Of a DNA stretch of 64,000 bases, positions 17,361-28,000 are shown piece by piece. Under the pieces are notes generated by a model. That model was not told the origin of the DNA. It did no database searches and saw only the letters and a list, made by a program, of their open reading frames with translations. The stretch spans positions 1,612,001 through 1,676,000 of the forward strand of contig CAKKNE010000001.1 in assembly GCA_918797485.1 (NCBI GenBank), read 5' to 3'. Position 1 is the first letter of the stretch; the number at the start of each line of letters is the position of its first letter. Origin of the DNA: Pelagomonas calceolata (lineage: Eukaryota > Sar > Pelagophyceae > Pelagomonadales > Pelagomonadaceae). A program made the translations under genes and the position numbers.

Positions 17361-17957
17361 TGCTATGATCGTCGGCTTGCGACGCTACCGAGGAGTACGA
17401 ACGGCCGGACGCTATCCTTGCTTGGTAGAGACAGTCAAGTTTGCAAGGCTATCCTTGCCTGGTGGGGCTGCCTGGTTTGCAAGTAATCGGCTGCCCCAAC
17501 AACTCCGCGCGCTCGCGGGCAGCGGTGATCACTGCGGCTTGTGCGAGCAATTGCGCGGCTCCGTCCGACGCGGGCGGAGATAGGAGCTAGCGCCTCGTCG
17601 CGGAGCGCCGAAGCTTGCTATGCATCAACGGAAAGAAATGCGACGCGCCGCGAGCCCACCCGTCCCGGGCGCTCCGCACGCCCCCCACGTCACCGCGGCG
17701 ACGCGTCGCGCGACGCCGAGAAACCCGCGACGACCCGTTTGTCCAAAAGCCGGCAGCGCCGCCGTACGCCGTGACAAGCGGCAACGGGCGCACGCGGTCG
17801 ACGCCTCGTCGTCTGCGAAGCCGCCGAGCGGCCGGGGGCAGCCGCCGCGCCCGCCGTCGACGCCTCATCGAGCAGCCGACGGCAAACAGCCCGCCACCGC
17901 CCAAGCGCGCAGCGCAGCGCACGCTCCCGACGCGTCGTCAAAGGGGTGACCACCACC
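17361..17957. other. bidirectional promoter region, 597 bp
   Basis: Between divergent starts. It has a repeated CTATCCTTGCTTGGT / CTATCCTTGCCTGGT pair near 17412 and 17451, and two GTCGACGCCTC modules near 17797 and 17857. No 24-bp element or RNA gene recognised. Confidence 0.5.
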
Positions 17958-19994
17958 ATGGCCTCCATGCTCCGCGCGAAGCAGAAGCGCCAGGCCCAAT
18001 TACAAAAAGAACAAGACGACGTCGTCAAGGCCGCCGTCGTGGACCTCAAGGGCCACTGCCACCTCCCGACCATCCAAGATAAAAATGTTGTGCCCTCGAA
18101 CCGATTGCTGGGACGAGTCTACCGGAGGAAGCTCCACGAGGTGGTTTGTAGAAAGGACATGTTTCGCATCTGGAACGCGCTGGGTACGAGCATCGCGTCG
18201 ACGATGCTGCAGGGCAAGGGTGTTAGGTTTGACGGCGTGTTGGATCTGACGTTCGACATCGAGGGGCAGCCCATGTACAAGCTCGAGAAGGACCAGAACG
18301 TGATCCTGAAGACGTTTGGTTCGGGTCATCACGCGCTGTGGCGCGCGGCGCACGATTTCCTACCTGGCGACGGCGCGCCCGTGCTAGCGACCTTGCCTCT
18401 CGAAAGTGTAGCCCAATCACTCAATAGAAGACGGGAGGAACGTCGCAAGAAGAGACTCAGCGCGGGCGTGACGACGGACACGCTACAGTTGTCAAGACAT
18501 GGGATGGGGGGATTTGAACGGACCTCGTCCACCTTTGGCTCAGATACGATGTCAGGTACATTGAATCCGCCCAAAAAACAATTTGTGGTCAAAGCGCGAG
18601 ATCATGTCAAGGACTTGGACCGGGAAGTGGTACTATATGTGGTCAAATCGATCATGGCCGAGTTCATCCTCGCGTGCCGGGGGCCCGCGAAGGCCGTGGC
18701 GCTGACGCTGGAGCGGGTCGGGGAATTTGTGTATACGAGCCCCGAGGTCGAGGCGCCCCCCGGGACGACGCTCCCCGACGAGGATTCGCGTACCGTCGTC
18801 GTGCGCCACGAGGGGGGCAAGGTGATCACGTCCGTCAAGAGCGAGGGGCTCGGAGCGCGAGGCTTTCTAGCCGTGAGATTCCGGAGGGACTTCATCCAGT
18901 TATTACGAGAGCAGCACGCCGCGACGGTGATACGACGACCCATTAGTCGGTGGAGCGAGGCGCGGCGGCACGATAAGGTGACTGTACGTGAATTCTTAGA
19001 CCCCACGGTCATCATCCCCGGGAAGTTACTGGAAGCGCCGGGCTTCGAGGGCGAAAAGGGACCCTCGGAGGACGCGACGGCCACGCTCACGAAAATCCGC
19101 GAGGCCCTCGTGGCGAGGCAGAACAACCCTTACGCGTTGCACTACTTCGTGAAGCAACTGTCGACGATCGACGACGACGGGGCCTGGGATCCCGTCGAGA
19201 ACAAGTACGAGGTGTCGCTCGACGCGGACGAGCTCCGGTGGGGCCTGCGCGAATTCGGAGTCGAGGTCGAGCTCGAGGAGTGCCTGGCCGTGGTGGCCAT
19301 GTTCGACGCCGACGGGGGCGGGACGCTATCGGCCAAAGAGCTGATGGTTGGACTACGAGACAAGGAGATGTCGTCCCTGCGGAAAGCTCGAGTCGAGAAG
19401 AAGTGGGCGCAATTGAGGAGAGAGTGCGGTGTCATTGACGAGGACGAAGACATTCCCGTATCAAAATTGAAAAAACGGTTCAACCCCCACGGCGACCAGC
19501 GCGTCAAAGAGGGAAATGCCGAGTGGCCGCCTAGGGATGTGATGAACGCCTTCTTCGCAGTGTTGGACGATGAGGGCGACGGGACGGTAAGCCGGTCGGA
19601 GTTCTTCGAGCTCTACGAGAACTGCTCGGCGGCGGTCCCTTCAGATAAAGATTTTCTGAAGACCTTGGACGAGTACTGGCACCGGCCGCCGTCGTTCAAG
19701 AGCGTGGCGCAGGCGGCGCGGGCCGTGTCTCGTTCGTCACGCGTCCATGCGAAGCCTGTGAATGACCTTGAGAGGAAGCTGGACCGGGTGCTGGACGGCG
19801 CGCTCGGGATGACTGTTGATGAGGGGACGCTGGACGCGGTGTTAGATGAAGGCGTTCACAGGAAGGAGAACGCGCGGCCGTTTTCTCATCATCAGAATCG
19901 GGCTCCTGCGTCTCCCGAGCCGGACGTGGAGACGGACTGGATGAGTCCCGAGCCCGTCGCGAAGCGGGCGCCGCCGCTGCGGTCGGGGCGGTGA
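17958..19994 (+). CDS. HU/CCDC81-like N-terminal and EF-hand protein (possible flagellar protein)
   Basis: 678 residues from the ATG at 17958; a GTG four codons earlier is less likely. The first 130 residues (FRIWNALGTSIASTMLQGKGVRFDGVLDLTF...) resemble the HU-type domain of CCDC81-family ciliary proteins, where a hydrophobic helix precedes GKGVxIxxxG. Two EF-hands follow: DADGGGTLSAKEL (about 450) and DDEGDGTVSRSEF (about 540), both with usable calcium ligands. The tail is disordered. CCDC81/calcyphosine-like proteins occur in cilia and centrosomes; localisation here is inference. EF-hands are certain, the HU-like call moderate. Confidence 0.7.
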   Translation: MASMLRAKQKRQAQLQKEQDDVVKAAVVDLKGHCHLPTIQDKNVVPSNRLLGRVYRRKLHEVVCRKDMFRIWNALGTSIASTMLQGKGVRFDGVLDLTFDIEGQPMYKLEKDQNVILKTFGSGHHALWRAAHDFLPGDGAPVLATLPLESVAQSLNRRREERRKKRLSAGVTTDTLQLSRHGMGGFERTSSTFGSDTMSGTLNPPKKQFVVKARDHVKDLDREVVLYVVKSIMAEFILACRGPAKAVALTLERVGEFVYTSPEVEAPPGTTLPDEDSRTVVVRHEGGKVITSVKSEGLGARGFLAVRFRRDFIQLLREQHAATVIRRPISRWSEARRHDKVTVREFLDPTVIIPGKLLEAPGFEGEKGPSEDATATLTKIREALVARQNNPYALHYFVKQLSTIDDDGAWDPVENKYEVSLDADELRWGLREFGVEVELEECLAVVAMFDADGGGTLSAKELMVGLRDKEMSSLRKARVEKKWAQLRRECGVIDEDEDIPVSKLKKRFNPHGDQRVKEGNAEWPPRDVMNAFFAVLDDEGDGTVSRSEFFELYENCSAAVPSDKDFLKTLDEYWHRPPSFKSVAQAARAVSRSSRVHAKPVNDLERKLDRVLDGALGMTVDEGTLDAVLDEGVHRKENARPFSHHQNRAPASPEPDVETDWMSPEPVAKRAPPLRSGR

Positions 19995-20304
19995 CTTGCT
20001 TCGCTGCGTAATACGTATGGCGTCTAGAACCTAACCTACGGGGGCGTCATCCTTCGAACACACTTTGTCGAACCCACACTGGCAAGGACTTCGAGCCGCG
20101 ACGCCAAGTCGCGGTGCCGCTATGGGATTATTTCTCCGCCAGGGACGGCGAGAGCCACGCAGGGTCTTCTACGGAGTCGGACGCGGCGTAACTAGCCATG
20201 GCGACGGCCTACAAGCTCGTGACTTTTTGAACAACTAGTGTAAAGACACACTTAATTTCTCCTACCGTCGAATCGGCTTGTGGCAGCGCCACAGGGCTCC
20301 GGCC
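19995..20304. other. intergenic, 310 bp
   Basis: Between the EF-hand gene and the sterol methyltransferase gene. Nothing distinctive beyond GC-rich sequence. Confidence 0.45.
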
Positions 20305-21751
20305 ATGGCGAAAGGCTCGGCATTGGTGACGGTCGGGCTCGCCGTGGGCGCGGCATGGTACCTGACGAATGTGGCCTTCCCAGGTGAGTCCTCCCAACCC
20401 ACAGCCCAGTTCGCTGACGCCTCGCGGCCGCGCCTCTCGGCCGCTCCGGGGCGCCGTAAAGCTGCCAAGACGCCGCCGCAGCGTTGCTCCGGAACGCGTC
20501 ATGACACCTGGCTCCTGCAAAACACACCAAAGAGAGAGCGCGCCGCCTTGCCGCGAAAACCGCAAAACGCCGCCCCCCCATATAAAAGCAAAACACCCAA
20601 AACGCGCGCACGCCGACGCCGCCGCGACAAACGCAGGCAAGTTCGGCGCCAAGGAGGAGGCCATGAGCAGCGAAGAGATCTTGGCGCGCTACGACAACTA
20701 CTACAGCGGCGCGACGGACTGGGACACGGCGCAACAGCCCGCGCACGACGAGCACAACAACGCGGCTGCTGCTGAGAGATATTTCACCTTAATCACGGAC
20801 TTCTTCGAGTACGGCTGGGGCGACGCCTTCCACATGGCTCCGCTGCGGCCCGACTGGTCCTTCAAGCGGTCGATGGCGTATTGGGAGCAGAATTTCGTGC
20901 TCACGGCGGGCATTCAACGGGACATGAAAGTAGCAGACTTAGGCATGGGCATCGGCGGTCCCATGAGAAGAGTGGTCGAATTTACGGGCGCCAACATGAC
21001 GGGCGTCACGATCTGCCAGCACCAGGTGAACCGCGCGAACCAGATCACGTCTACGCTGCCGGAATACATCCAGGACCGGACCGAGTACCTGGTCGGGGAC
21101 TACAACGACCTCCCTTCGTCCATGAAGCCTTCTTCCTATGATGCGGCTTACTTTATGGAGAGTCTCTCGCATTCCGAGGACCGAGCTATTCCTCTGGCGC
21201 AAGCGGCGAAAATCGTCAAGCCCGGCGGCATCGTCGCCGGCTGGCAGTGGATGCTGAAGCCGGCATTCGACTACGACAATCCTCGCCACATGGATTTGAA
21301 AAGAGGCATGGAGTACGGAGGCGGTCTCAGGAATTTGAACAAGCCCGACGCGCGCCACGAGGAGTACAAACGGGCCGGTCTGGAAGTACTACAGTCGTAC
21401 GACATGGGCACCGACGCCATAGAAAGGGGCCACCTCGGCTGGTGGAAAGCCTTGACGACCGGTGTTGATTTGCCTTCAAGATTAACGTCGTCCCACTGGG
21501 GCCGCAAGCTCACGATGGGCACGGTGAAAATCCTGGAGACGATCGGTGTCGCGGAGCCCGGCACTCTAAGAACCGCGCTCATGTTGGAACACTGCGGCTT
21601 CTCGGCGGCCACGGCGGGCGAGCTGGGCATCTTCACGCCGGCCTGGGTGACGATCGCGCGCGTCCCTACGAACAAGAACGACAAGGAGCATCAGAAACGC
21701 ATCGAGGGCCTCCAGGCGACGATCGACCTCGCGCTCAAGGCGAAGAAGTAG
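20305..21751 (+). CDS. SMT1: sterol C24-methyltransferase (SMT/ERG6 family)
   Basis: Exons 20305-20383 and 20637-21751, 397 residues. Exon 1 encodes a hydrophobic anchor (ALVTVGLAVGAAWYLTNVAF). Exon 2 has the SMT signatures FFEYGWGDAFHMAP, ADLGMGIGGPMRR (SAM motif I), GVTICQHQVNRAN, YFMESLSHS and VKPGGIVAGWQW. SMTs transfer methyl groups from SAM to C24 of sterol side chains in the ER, a step in phytosterol synthesis. The 253-bp intron is of ordinary type (GTGAGT donor, AAACGCAG acceptor) and unlike the short introners; it holds a TATAAAAG string near 20581. Splicing phase fits exactly. Confidence 0.9.
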
Positions 21752-22152
21752 CCGGTGCTCCCTTCCCTCTCTCTCCCCGCTTTGATAGCGTGCGGGGACT
21801 AATTGATATTTACCGGGATCTCTTCTAGGGTGGCTTTGCGCGTCTACCGCTGGTAACTAACAGCGAGAGAAACGCCCGACCCTTCTCCGGTATACCGTTC
21901 CCTCTACTATCGATGCTTCCGGGCCCTTCATTGTTACGATGCCATGCTAGCGTCGTATGCATACTAGACCCAACCTTTGTCATCTGGCCATAGTGCTGCC
22001 AAATCACCGTCAGGGGAGCCTGATATCGAGCGCAGCGTTTATATCGAGGAGCGTTTACTCGCGCAGCAGTCGAGCTGCACACGTAGCGCGCACTGTCACG
22101 CGCAGCGAGCGCGGATTCCTACTGCATTGCAGCCAGGCACAGCAGCAACGAG
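21752..22152. other. intergenic, 401 bp
   Basis: No coding frame, RNA gene or copy of the recurrent element recognised. Confidence 0.45.
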
Positions 22153-23910
22153 ATGGCGCCCAGGCGCCCTACCTGCGTAGGCATGGAGTTTGGTGTCGGC
22201 CCGCCTCCAGCCACCCTCCCCAGGCACCCCCCTCCAGGCGCTTTTATGGGGTCGCGCGAAGGCGAAACGTGGGGGTCGTGGTGGCGGGAGACGGCCGTCT
22301 ACCGGTGGTGCGCGTGGGCCTACGATTACGCCGCGGCGGCTTGGTTCTGGGCCGCGCTCCCCTTCCAGCTCCTGGCGCAGGTGTGCATCACCCACGCAAT
22401 AAGGAAGCTGGGCCCGCAGGCCGGCGCGAAGTGGCTCGTCCGCGGCGCGCGCCTCGGCTGCGGCTCGTGGCTGGGCTGGCGCGGTGTCGTCGTGCTCTAC
22501 CAGTTTTTCGTAGTATACGTCGGGTGCCTTGAATTGCGATGGTACTGGATCCCGCCCATGCTCTCCTACGTGGCCTTCGTGAACGGCTGGCCCATGCTCG
22601 TCATGTACAATATCAGGTTAATGACGTCGGAGGAAAAGAATTGGGACGAGGACTCTGTTGATAGTCGGGCGGCCGCGGGCTTCGCGCCGGAGGCGTTGTT
22701 GGAACACGGCCTCGCGCCCGTCCTCCAACTTTATTTGACTGGCCACGCGTGCGGACGCAGCGGCCTCCAGGAGGCGATGCGCACGGCACACCACCTCGCG
22801 ATACCAAAAACCGTGGAATACGACTACACGGCCGCGTGTTTGATAATGGCGGAAGCGGGCGTCGTCGAGGCGCTGCGGCACATCCACGACACCGCGACGA
22901 TCTGGGTGCGGCAGCAGCACGCGCGCCTCACGCTCAACGCCATCGAGAGCGCGACGAACTCGGCGCTCGGCCGGCGGCTGCGCCGCGAGCGGGACCAGCA
23001 GGCCGCCGAGCGCCCAGCCGCGAGGGCGGGGACGAGCCGCGGCGCCGACGCGAGGCGAGCGGCCGAGGACGACCTCGCGCGCCAGGAAGCAGCGGCCGCG
23101 CGGGCGGCTGCCTCGCTCCTGGCCGAGGAGGAAAACAATGCCAAAAAGAAGAAGCCTGCGCCTCAGAAGAAGGGCAAGAAAAAGAAAGGACCACCCGGCC
23201 GGACGCGCGGTGCGACCCGGGCCGCGCCGGCGCCGGCTCCCGCGCCTGCTCCTGTGCCACCGCCGCGGGCCGAGCCGACGCCGGCACCCGCTCCTGCGCC
23301 GTCGCCGCGGGCCGCGCCGACGCCCGCGCCGGCTCCCGCGCCGTCGCCGCGCCTTGAGCCAACGCCGGCGCCGGCTCCCGCGCCGCGCGCCGAGCCGCCG
23401 CGGAAGGCGAAGGCCGAGGCTCCAGCGGTGACCGTGAAGCCGCCCGTCCCGACACCGGCGCCTGCGCCACGAGCGCCGCCGGGCCTGCGCGCCAAAGCGG
23501 CGCCGGCCGCGACCGAGGCCGAGGCGGCGATGCGTTCGTTCGTGCGGGAGCTCGGCCTGTCCGAGGACCACGCGCCCTGGCTCCTCACGGAAAGCTGCCA
23601 GAGCCCGGAGCAGCTCAAGCACGTGTCGATCGAGGCGATGGTGCGCCTGGGTCTGCCGCCGCGCGCCGCCGCGACGATCCGCGCTGCCGTCGGCGCACCG
23701 CCGCCCGAGGAATACTTCTGCTCGATCAGCTGCGAGCTTATGGTCGACCCGTGCTTTGCTGCAGACGGTCATAGTTATGAACGCGCGAACATCACGGCGT
23801 GGCTCGCTTCACATGATACGTCGCCGCTCACGAACGAGGCGCTGCCGCACAAGATGGTCGTCCCGAACCACGCCTTGAAGGCGCTGATATGGGGGTTCCG
23901 GGACCCTTGA
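22153..23910 (+). CDS. membrane-associated U-box E3 ubiquitin ligase
   Basis: 585 residues from 22153; the ATG at 22246 is an alternative start. Hydrophobic helices lie at about 50-80, 105-125 and 130-155. An Ala/Arg helical region follows, then Lys-rich and long (PAPA)n/PSPR low-complexity repeats (about 350-440). A SAM-like helical segment (FVRELGLSEDHAPWLL...MVRLGLPPRAAATIRAAV) precedes a C-terminal U-box (EEYFCSISCELMVDPCFAADG, HSYERANITAWL, PNHALKALI). The U-box recruits E2 enzymes and should face the cytosol. The combination with an N-terminal membrane region suggests a role at an organelle membrane. Confidence 0.8.
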   Translation: MAPRRPTCVGMEFGVGPPPATLPRHPPPGAFMGSREGETWGSWWRETAVYRWCAWAYDYAAAAWFWAALPFQLLAQVCITHAIRKLGPQAGAKWLVRGARLGCGSWLGWRGVVVLYQFFVVYVGCLELRWYWIPPMLSYVAFVNGWPMLVMYNIRLMTSEEKNWDEDSVDSRAAAGFAPEALLEHGLAPVLQLYLTGHACGRSGLQEAMRTAHHLAIPKTVEYDYTAACLIMAEAGVVEALRHIHDTATIWVRQQHARLTLNAIESATNSALGRRLRRERDQQAAERPAARAGTSRGADARRAAEDDLARQEAAAARAAASLLAEEENNAKKKKPAPQKKGKKKKGPPGRTRGATRAAPAPAPAPAPVPPPRAEPTPAPAPAPSPRAAPTPAPAPAPSPRLEPTPAPAPAPRAEPPRKAKAEAPAVTVKPPVPTPAPAPRAPPGLRAKAAPAATEAEAAMRSFVRELGLSEDHAPWLLTESCQSPEQLKHVSIEAMVRLGLPPRAAATIRAAVGAPPPEEYFCSISCELMVDPCFAADGHSYERANITAWLASHDTSPLTNEALPHKMVVPNHALKALIWGFRDP

Positions 23911-23944
23911 CGCGCTGTTGTCTTAATATATCTTGTGCCCGATC

Positions 23945-23968
23945 CCTAGCGGCCTTAAACACACTAGC
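23945..23968 (-). promoter_or_regulatory. recurrent 24-bp upstream element, copy I (diverged)
   Basis: Minus strand reads GCTAGTGTGTTTA then AGGCCGCTAGG, three to four changes from consensus, 193 bp upstream of the ATG at 24161. Confidence 0.45.
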
Positions 23969-24160
23969 ATCGAGCAGAAAAAAACAAGGACGGCGGGCAG
24001 CGGTTTACAGCCTACCCTCGCACCATTGAGCTTTGCACGACGTCGTTGCGCGTCGTTAGCAGCCTCCACAAGTGACGTCGCGACAGCGCGGCATCGATAG
24101 CTCGCTGCTGCGGAGCTTAGCGTGAAAACTGCGCGGCGGATTCGGCCCAATTGCTCCACG

Positions 24161-24967
24161 ATGACGGACGTAGAGAAGAAGGTCGACATGTCGCTCGACG
24201 AGCTGGTGGCGATGCGCCAGAAGGAGGCCAAGAAGAAGGCGAGTCCTACACTATCGATACGACCCCACTCACCCGTCACCGTCCGCAGGCGAAGAAGCCC
24301 GCCAAGAAGGCGACGGCCCGCGGCGCCGCGAAGACGGCATCCAAGAAGGGTAAGCCGACGAGAAAAGCAGTCGCCGCGGCGGCCAGCAAGATGAACCGCC
24401 AGCAGAAGATGAACGCTCGCAGAGGCATCGGCGGCCCCAAGCTCTCGCAGAACGAGATCCAGAAGCGCGCAAGCAAGGCGACGAAGAAGAAGGGTGCCAA
24501 GGTCACGCTCAAGGGCCGCGGCGCGAAGGTTAAGAAGCCGGCGTTCAAGCCTGCTGGCAAGGCCAAGGCCCCGGTGCAGCCGAAGAGCTTTACTATCGAG
24601 CCGAACAAAGGTGATAGACCTGTTTCTATCAAAGACTTCGTGCTGTGAGCGGCCGCGTCGCTCGCTGCCTTCGATTTGAACGCAGGACATCGCGTCGATG
24701 GCGTGGTGGGTATCGACGCCGTATCCGCGCAGGCCCAAGGGCACTAAGATGCAGATCAGCTTCAAGAAGGTCAAGCCCGCCGCGAAAGGATCCAAAGCCA
24801 AAGCTCCGGTCAAGAAGAAGGCCGTCGCCAAGCGCAAGGCGCCCGCGAAGAAGACGGCGCCTACCCGTAAAGCGCCCGCACGCAAGGCTTCCGCCAAGAA
24901 GCCAACCGCCAAGAAGATCCAGGTAAACGTCGGCGCCAAGAAACGGCCGCAAAGGAAGAAGAAGTAG
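24161..24967 (+). CDS. basic mRNA-export-type protein with UAP56-binding motif
   Basis: Exons 24161-24238, 24289-24644 and 24733-24967 join in phase to give 222 residues. The N-terminus KKVDMSLDELVAMRQ is a classic UAP56-binding motif (as in ALY/REF and UIF, KxDMSLDDIIKLN). The remainder is a Lys/Ala-rich RNA-binding-like tail with a conserved-looking IKDFVLPKGTKMQISFKKVK block across the second junction. It probably acts with TREX in nuclear mRNA export; THOC7 is also in this window. Intron 1 (50 bp) uses a GC-AG donor (AAG/GCGAGT). Intron 2 (88 bp) carries a GCGTCGATGGCGT module and a second internal acceptor-like TTTGAACGCAG. Confidence 0.72.
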
Positions 24968-25045
24968 ATGCGGTGGCGTAAGTGGCTCAGATTTTACCCG
25001 GCGTACTCAACGTATCATACGATGCTTAAGAACCGGGGAGAGAAC

Positions 25046-28000
25046 CTAGCCGCCGCGCGCCGCCCTCCTTTCAGCTCTCTTCACGGCGAGCCACTCCTCG
25101 ATGCGCTTCTTGAGGTCCGGCAGCGGCTCGAGGTCGGCCGGCTCCAATGGCTGCCGCGAGAACGGGTCCGACAGCTCATTTAGTAAATGTTGACGGATCG
25201 TACTATCGTCCACCACATTGCCAGAAGGTAGCTTGACCGGTGATTTCATGAGTTCCGCCGTCAGAGGGTCCACGAACTCCTCGGGGGCTTCGTTCTCGAG
25301 GCCGTCATCTAATGATAGCGCCTCCCGAGCGACACCGGCGGCCTTGGCCAGGGAATCCAGGGCGTCGAGCTGCGAAGAACTGAGAGCACCTAATCGACGC
25401 AGGGTCTGGGCGCACCTAGGTAATAACTCGACATCATAATACCCCGACTCGGCCAACGCCCCGGGGAACTCCGGTTCCGCAGCAAAACAGCACGCGATGC
25501 GACCGACTCGGCTCAGGATGTCCTTCGGATCGAAGCCGTACGCATCTGGATTCGAGATTTTGATGTCCAACGAGCGTTTCCCGGTGAACTGCCGAACGAC
25601 ACTAAGCAACATGCCCGCCAAGCGACTACGTAATTCTTCGCCCATGAAGGCCTTCGCTACTGCGGTATCACCGGTAAGCATCTCGACCAACGAAAGGATC
25701 TCCGTACACAATTCCAAGTCTTGCTTGAGGTGCTGCTCATGTTCACTGTGTCTCGAGTCCAATTCCTCCCGCCGCGTGTCGTTGGCCGACTCGTACTCCG
25801 CTCTTAATCTTCGGAATTCGTCGGAAGACGCATCTAATAGTCCAGTCCTCACTTGATGGTTCCGGATCTCCGGCAGCCGCTCGATGGCTCCGGCCACGAG
25901 CTTGTTCGTCTCGTTCAACAGCCCGTTCGCGAACGTGACAAAGGCTCGCACGTCGGCCACGATGGTCCTAAAGGCCGCTCGGTGCACCGGCGCGTCCCAG
26001 AGGTGTTTGATCAGCGCCGCAATCCTCAATCTCTGGTCCGCGATCTGATAGATGTCGCCAATGTGCTCCGCGTCGCCGAACAACCAGAGGATGGCCGGAC
26101 ACAACTTCGCGGCTATTTCCGGAGACGCGTTGGCCAACAACTCGACGTTGCCCGGGTTTTCTTGCAAGGGCTGTCTATACAGCGCCAGCTCCGTGTACGT
26201 CTTGCCTTTTGCACTTACAGGTAAGAATAGATCATATAAAGCCTTGCCGAGTTTTTCTCGCGCATGTGGGCTTTTGACCAGTGTATCAGTAGCCCCGAGA
26301 CACCGCGCACACAACTTCAGCAAATCCGGCGACGGCTTCGATCTTCTCAAGGTGTCGGGCTTCATGGAGTTCAGCTCACAAGGTATGGTACAAGCGTCCT
26401 CCAGGAGAAACTCCGGGCACCTCCGCAAATCATCATCGGACAACCGCAGCAACCACCGACATTGACACGCGGAGAACGCCTGCAGATCATCTACAACACT
26501 ATCGGAAGCGAGCGCCGCTTCTCTCGCGACGACCTCCGCCAGAGAAGCTCGCGTCATGTCGTGGTCCCACCCCCCGACGGCCGCGGCGACCCGATGCGGC
26601 CGCTGGTCCATGCCGTACGTTTGATGGAGTTCCGCCGCGACGCCCAGCGTCACCGCTCTAGAAGCTAGAAAGAAGCACCGCGTCACAAAATGAAAATCCT
26701 GCGTCGGCGTCGTGGAGAGCTCGAGGGCGGCCTTGAGCTCGGCGTCGCCGTCGTCGTCGTACATCTCCTGGTCGCTGTCGACGTCCATCGGTGCTGTTGA
26801 AGGCATAGGTGCCACGTTGACGCACGTCAGATCGTCCGGGTACGCGGCCTTGCCCAGATCGGACTTGAGGTAGTCCAGGGACGCTTGGGCGTTGGCTTCC
26901 TTTTTCTCGTCGCCTAGAAAAGGTCTGCAGAGTCTCAACCAGGCCGCGCAGGCTCCCAATCGCGTCGCCGGCGTCGCGTGGGCGTGCCGGCCCGGTTTCG
27001 AGCGATTTAACAAAGCCGTGAGCCACTGCAACGTGGTTTCCCTCGATTGAGGACCGTTTCTCACCAATCCTTCTATTAGTGAAGAAATGGCTTCTCGGCA
27101 CACAGACACGCGTTGTGTGAGTTCGCGAGTGGCCGACGGCACGTCCTGGGGCCTCCGTACCCGTTGCATGAGTTCTCGCAACCCGCGAGCTTGGGTTTGC
27201 ATGTCGACGTCGTTCCGGTACGAAGCGCCACCGGACACCCGCAACAGCAACCCGAGCAAACAAGTTCTTTCCAAAGGCAATCCTCTATTAACGCTTCGCT
27301 GAACACCTCGTAACATGGCCCCCCACTGGGCCGCCTGGTCCTGCGCCATGCCGGCTTGCCCTAACAACGCCGCGAAGTTGTTGTCTTGTTCGTCCGGGGG
27401 CTGGGGGTCGCCACCGCTTGGCCTTTCCAATGGGGGTACCTGGAAGGCCTCGTGCTCGACTAATGCGGCACCCGCGACCTTCTTTCCCGCACATCTGAGC
27501 CACGTATTGAGAGCACCACAAACTCTATCAACATCAATCTCCGTCGCGGTCGCTGGCTTCAGTTCCTCGCAGCACTGGTCAACTAACGGTTTGGCGACGT
27601 CCTTGAGGAGCTCCGGAGACACCTTGGCCAGCGCGCCCTGCAGGAACTCGGGCCGTAGTTGTGGCACCTTGCCGAGGAGTGCTGACGCTAATGTATCTCG
27701 TGCCTTCTCCGAGGCCTTGCCGAGGGCGCCGGGCCGCACTAAGCACACAGACGCTAAACTTGCAGCGGTGTTCCCGCAGATTTGAACCGCTTTCTCGCAC
27801 GTCTCATCAGAACGGCTCCGCGCCGTCCGCGCCTCGTCCCGGCATCTCACGAAGATCTCGTGTAGTAATTGTAAAGCATCTTCCCCACTTTTCGCTCGTT
27901 GGAGTCGTAAGGCTACGACGGCGCCGCAACTCTTCTCGTCCAAGGCGCCATTCACCTCCGCTTTCGTGACCTCGAAGATCTCTCCGCCACTCTTGGGCGG

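Noticed and set aside
20041-20120. TTCGAAC-containing stretch as a tRNA
   Set aside because: No acceptor stem or D-arm can be formed around it.
20578-20590. TATAAAAG as an internal promoter of the sterol methyltransferase
   Set aside because: It lies in the intron; a single TATA-like string without other evidence is not enough to call an alternative start.
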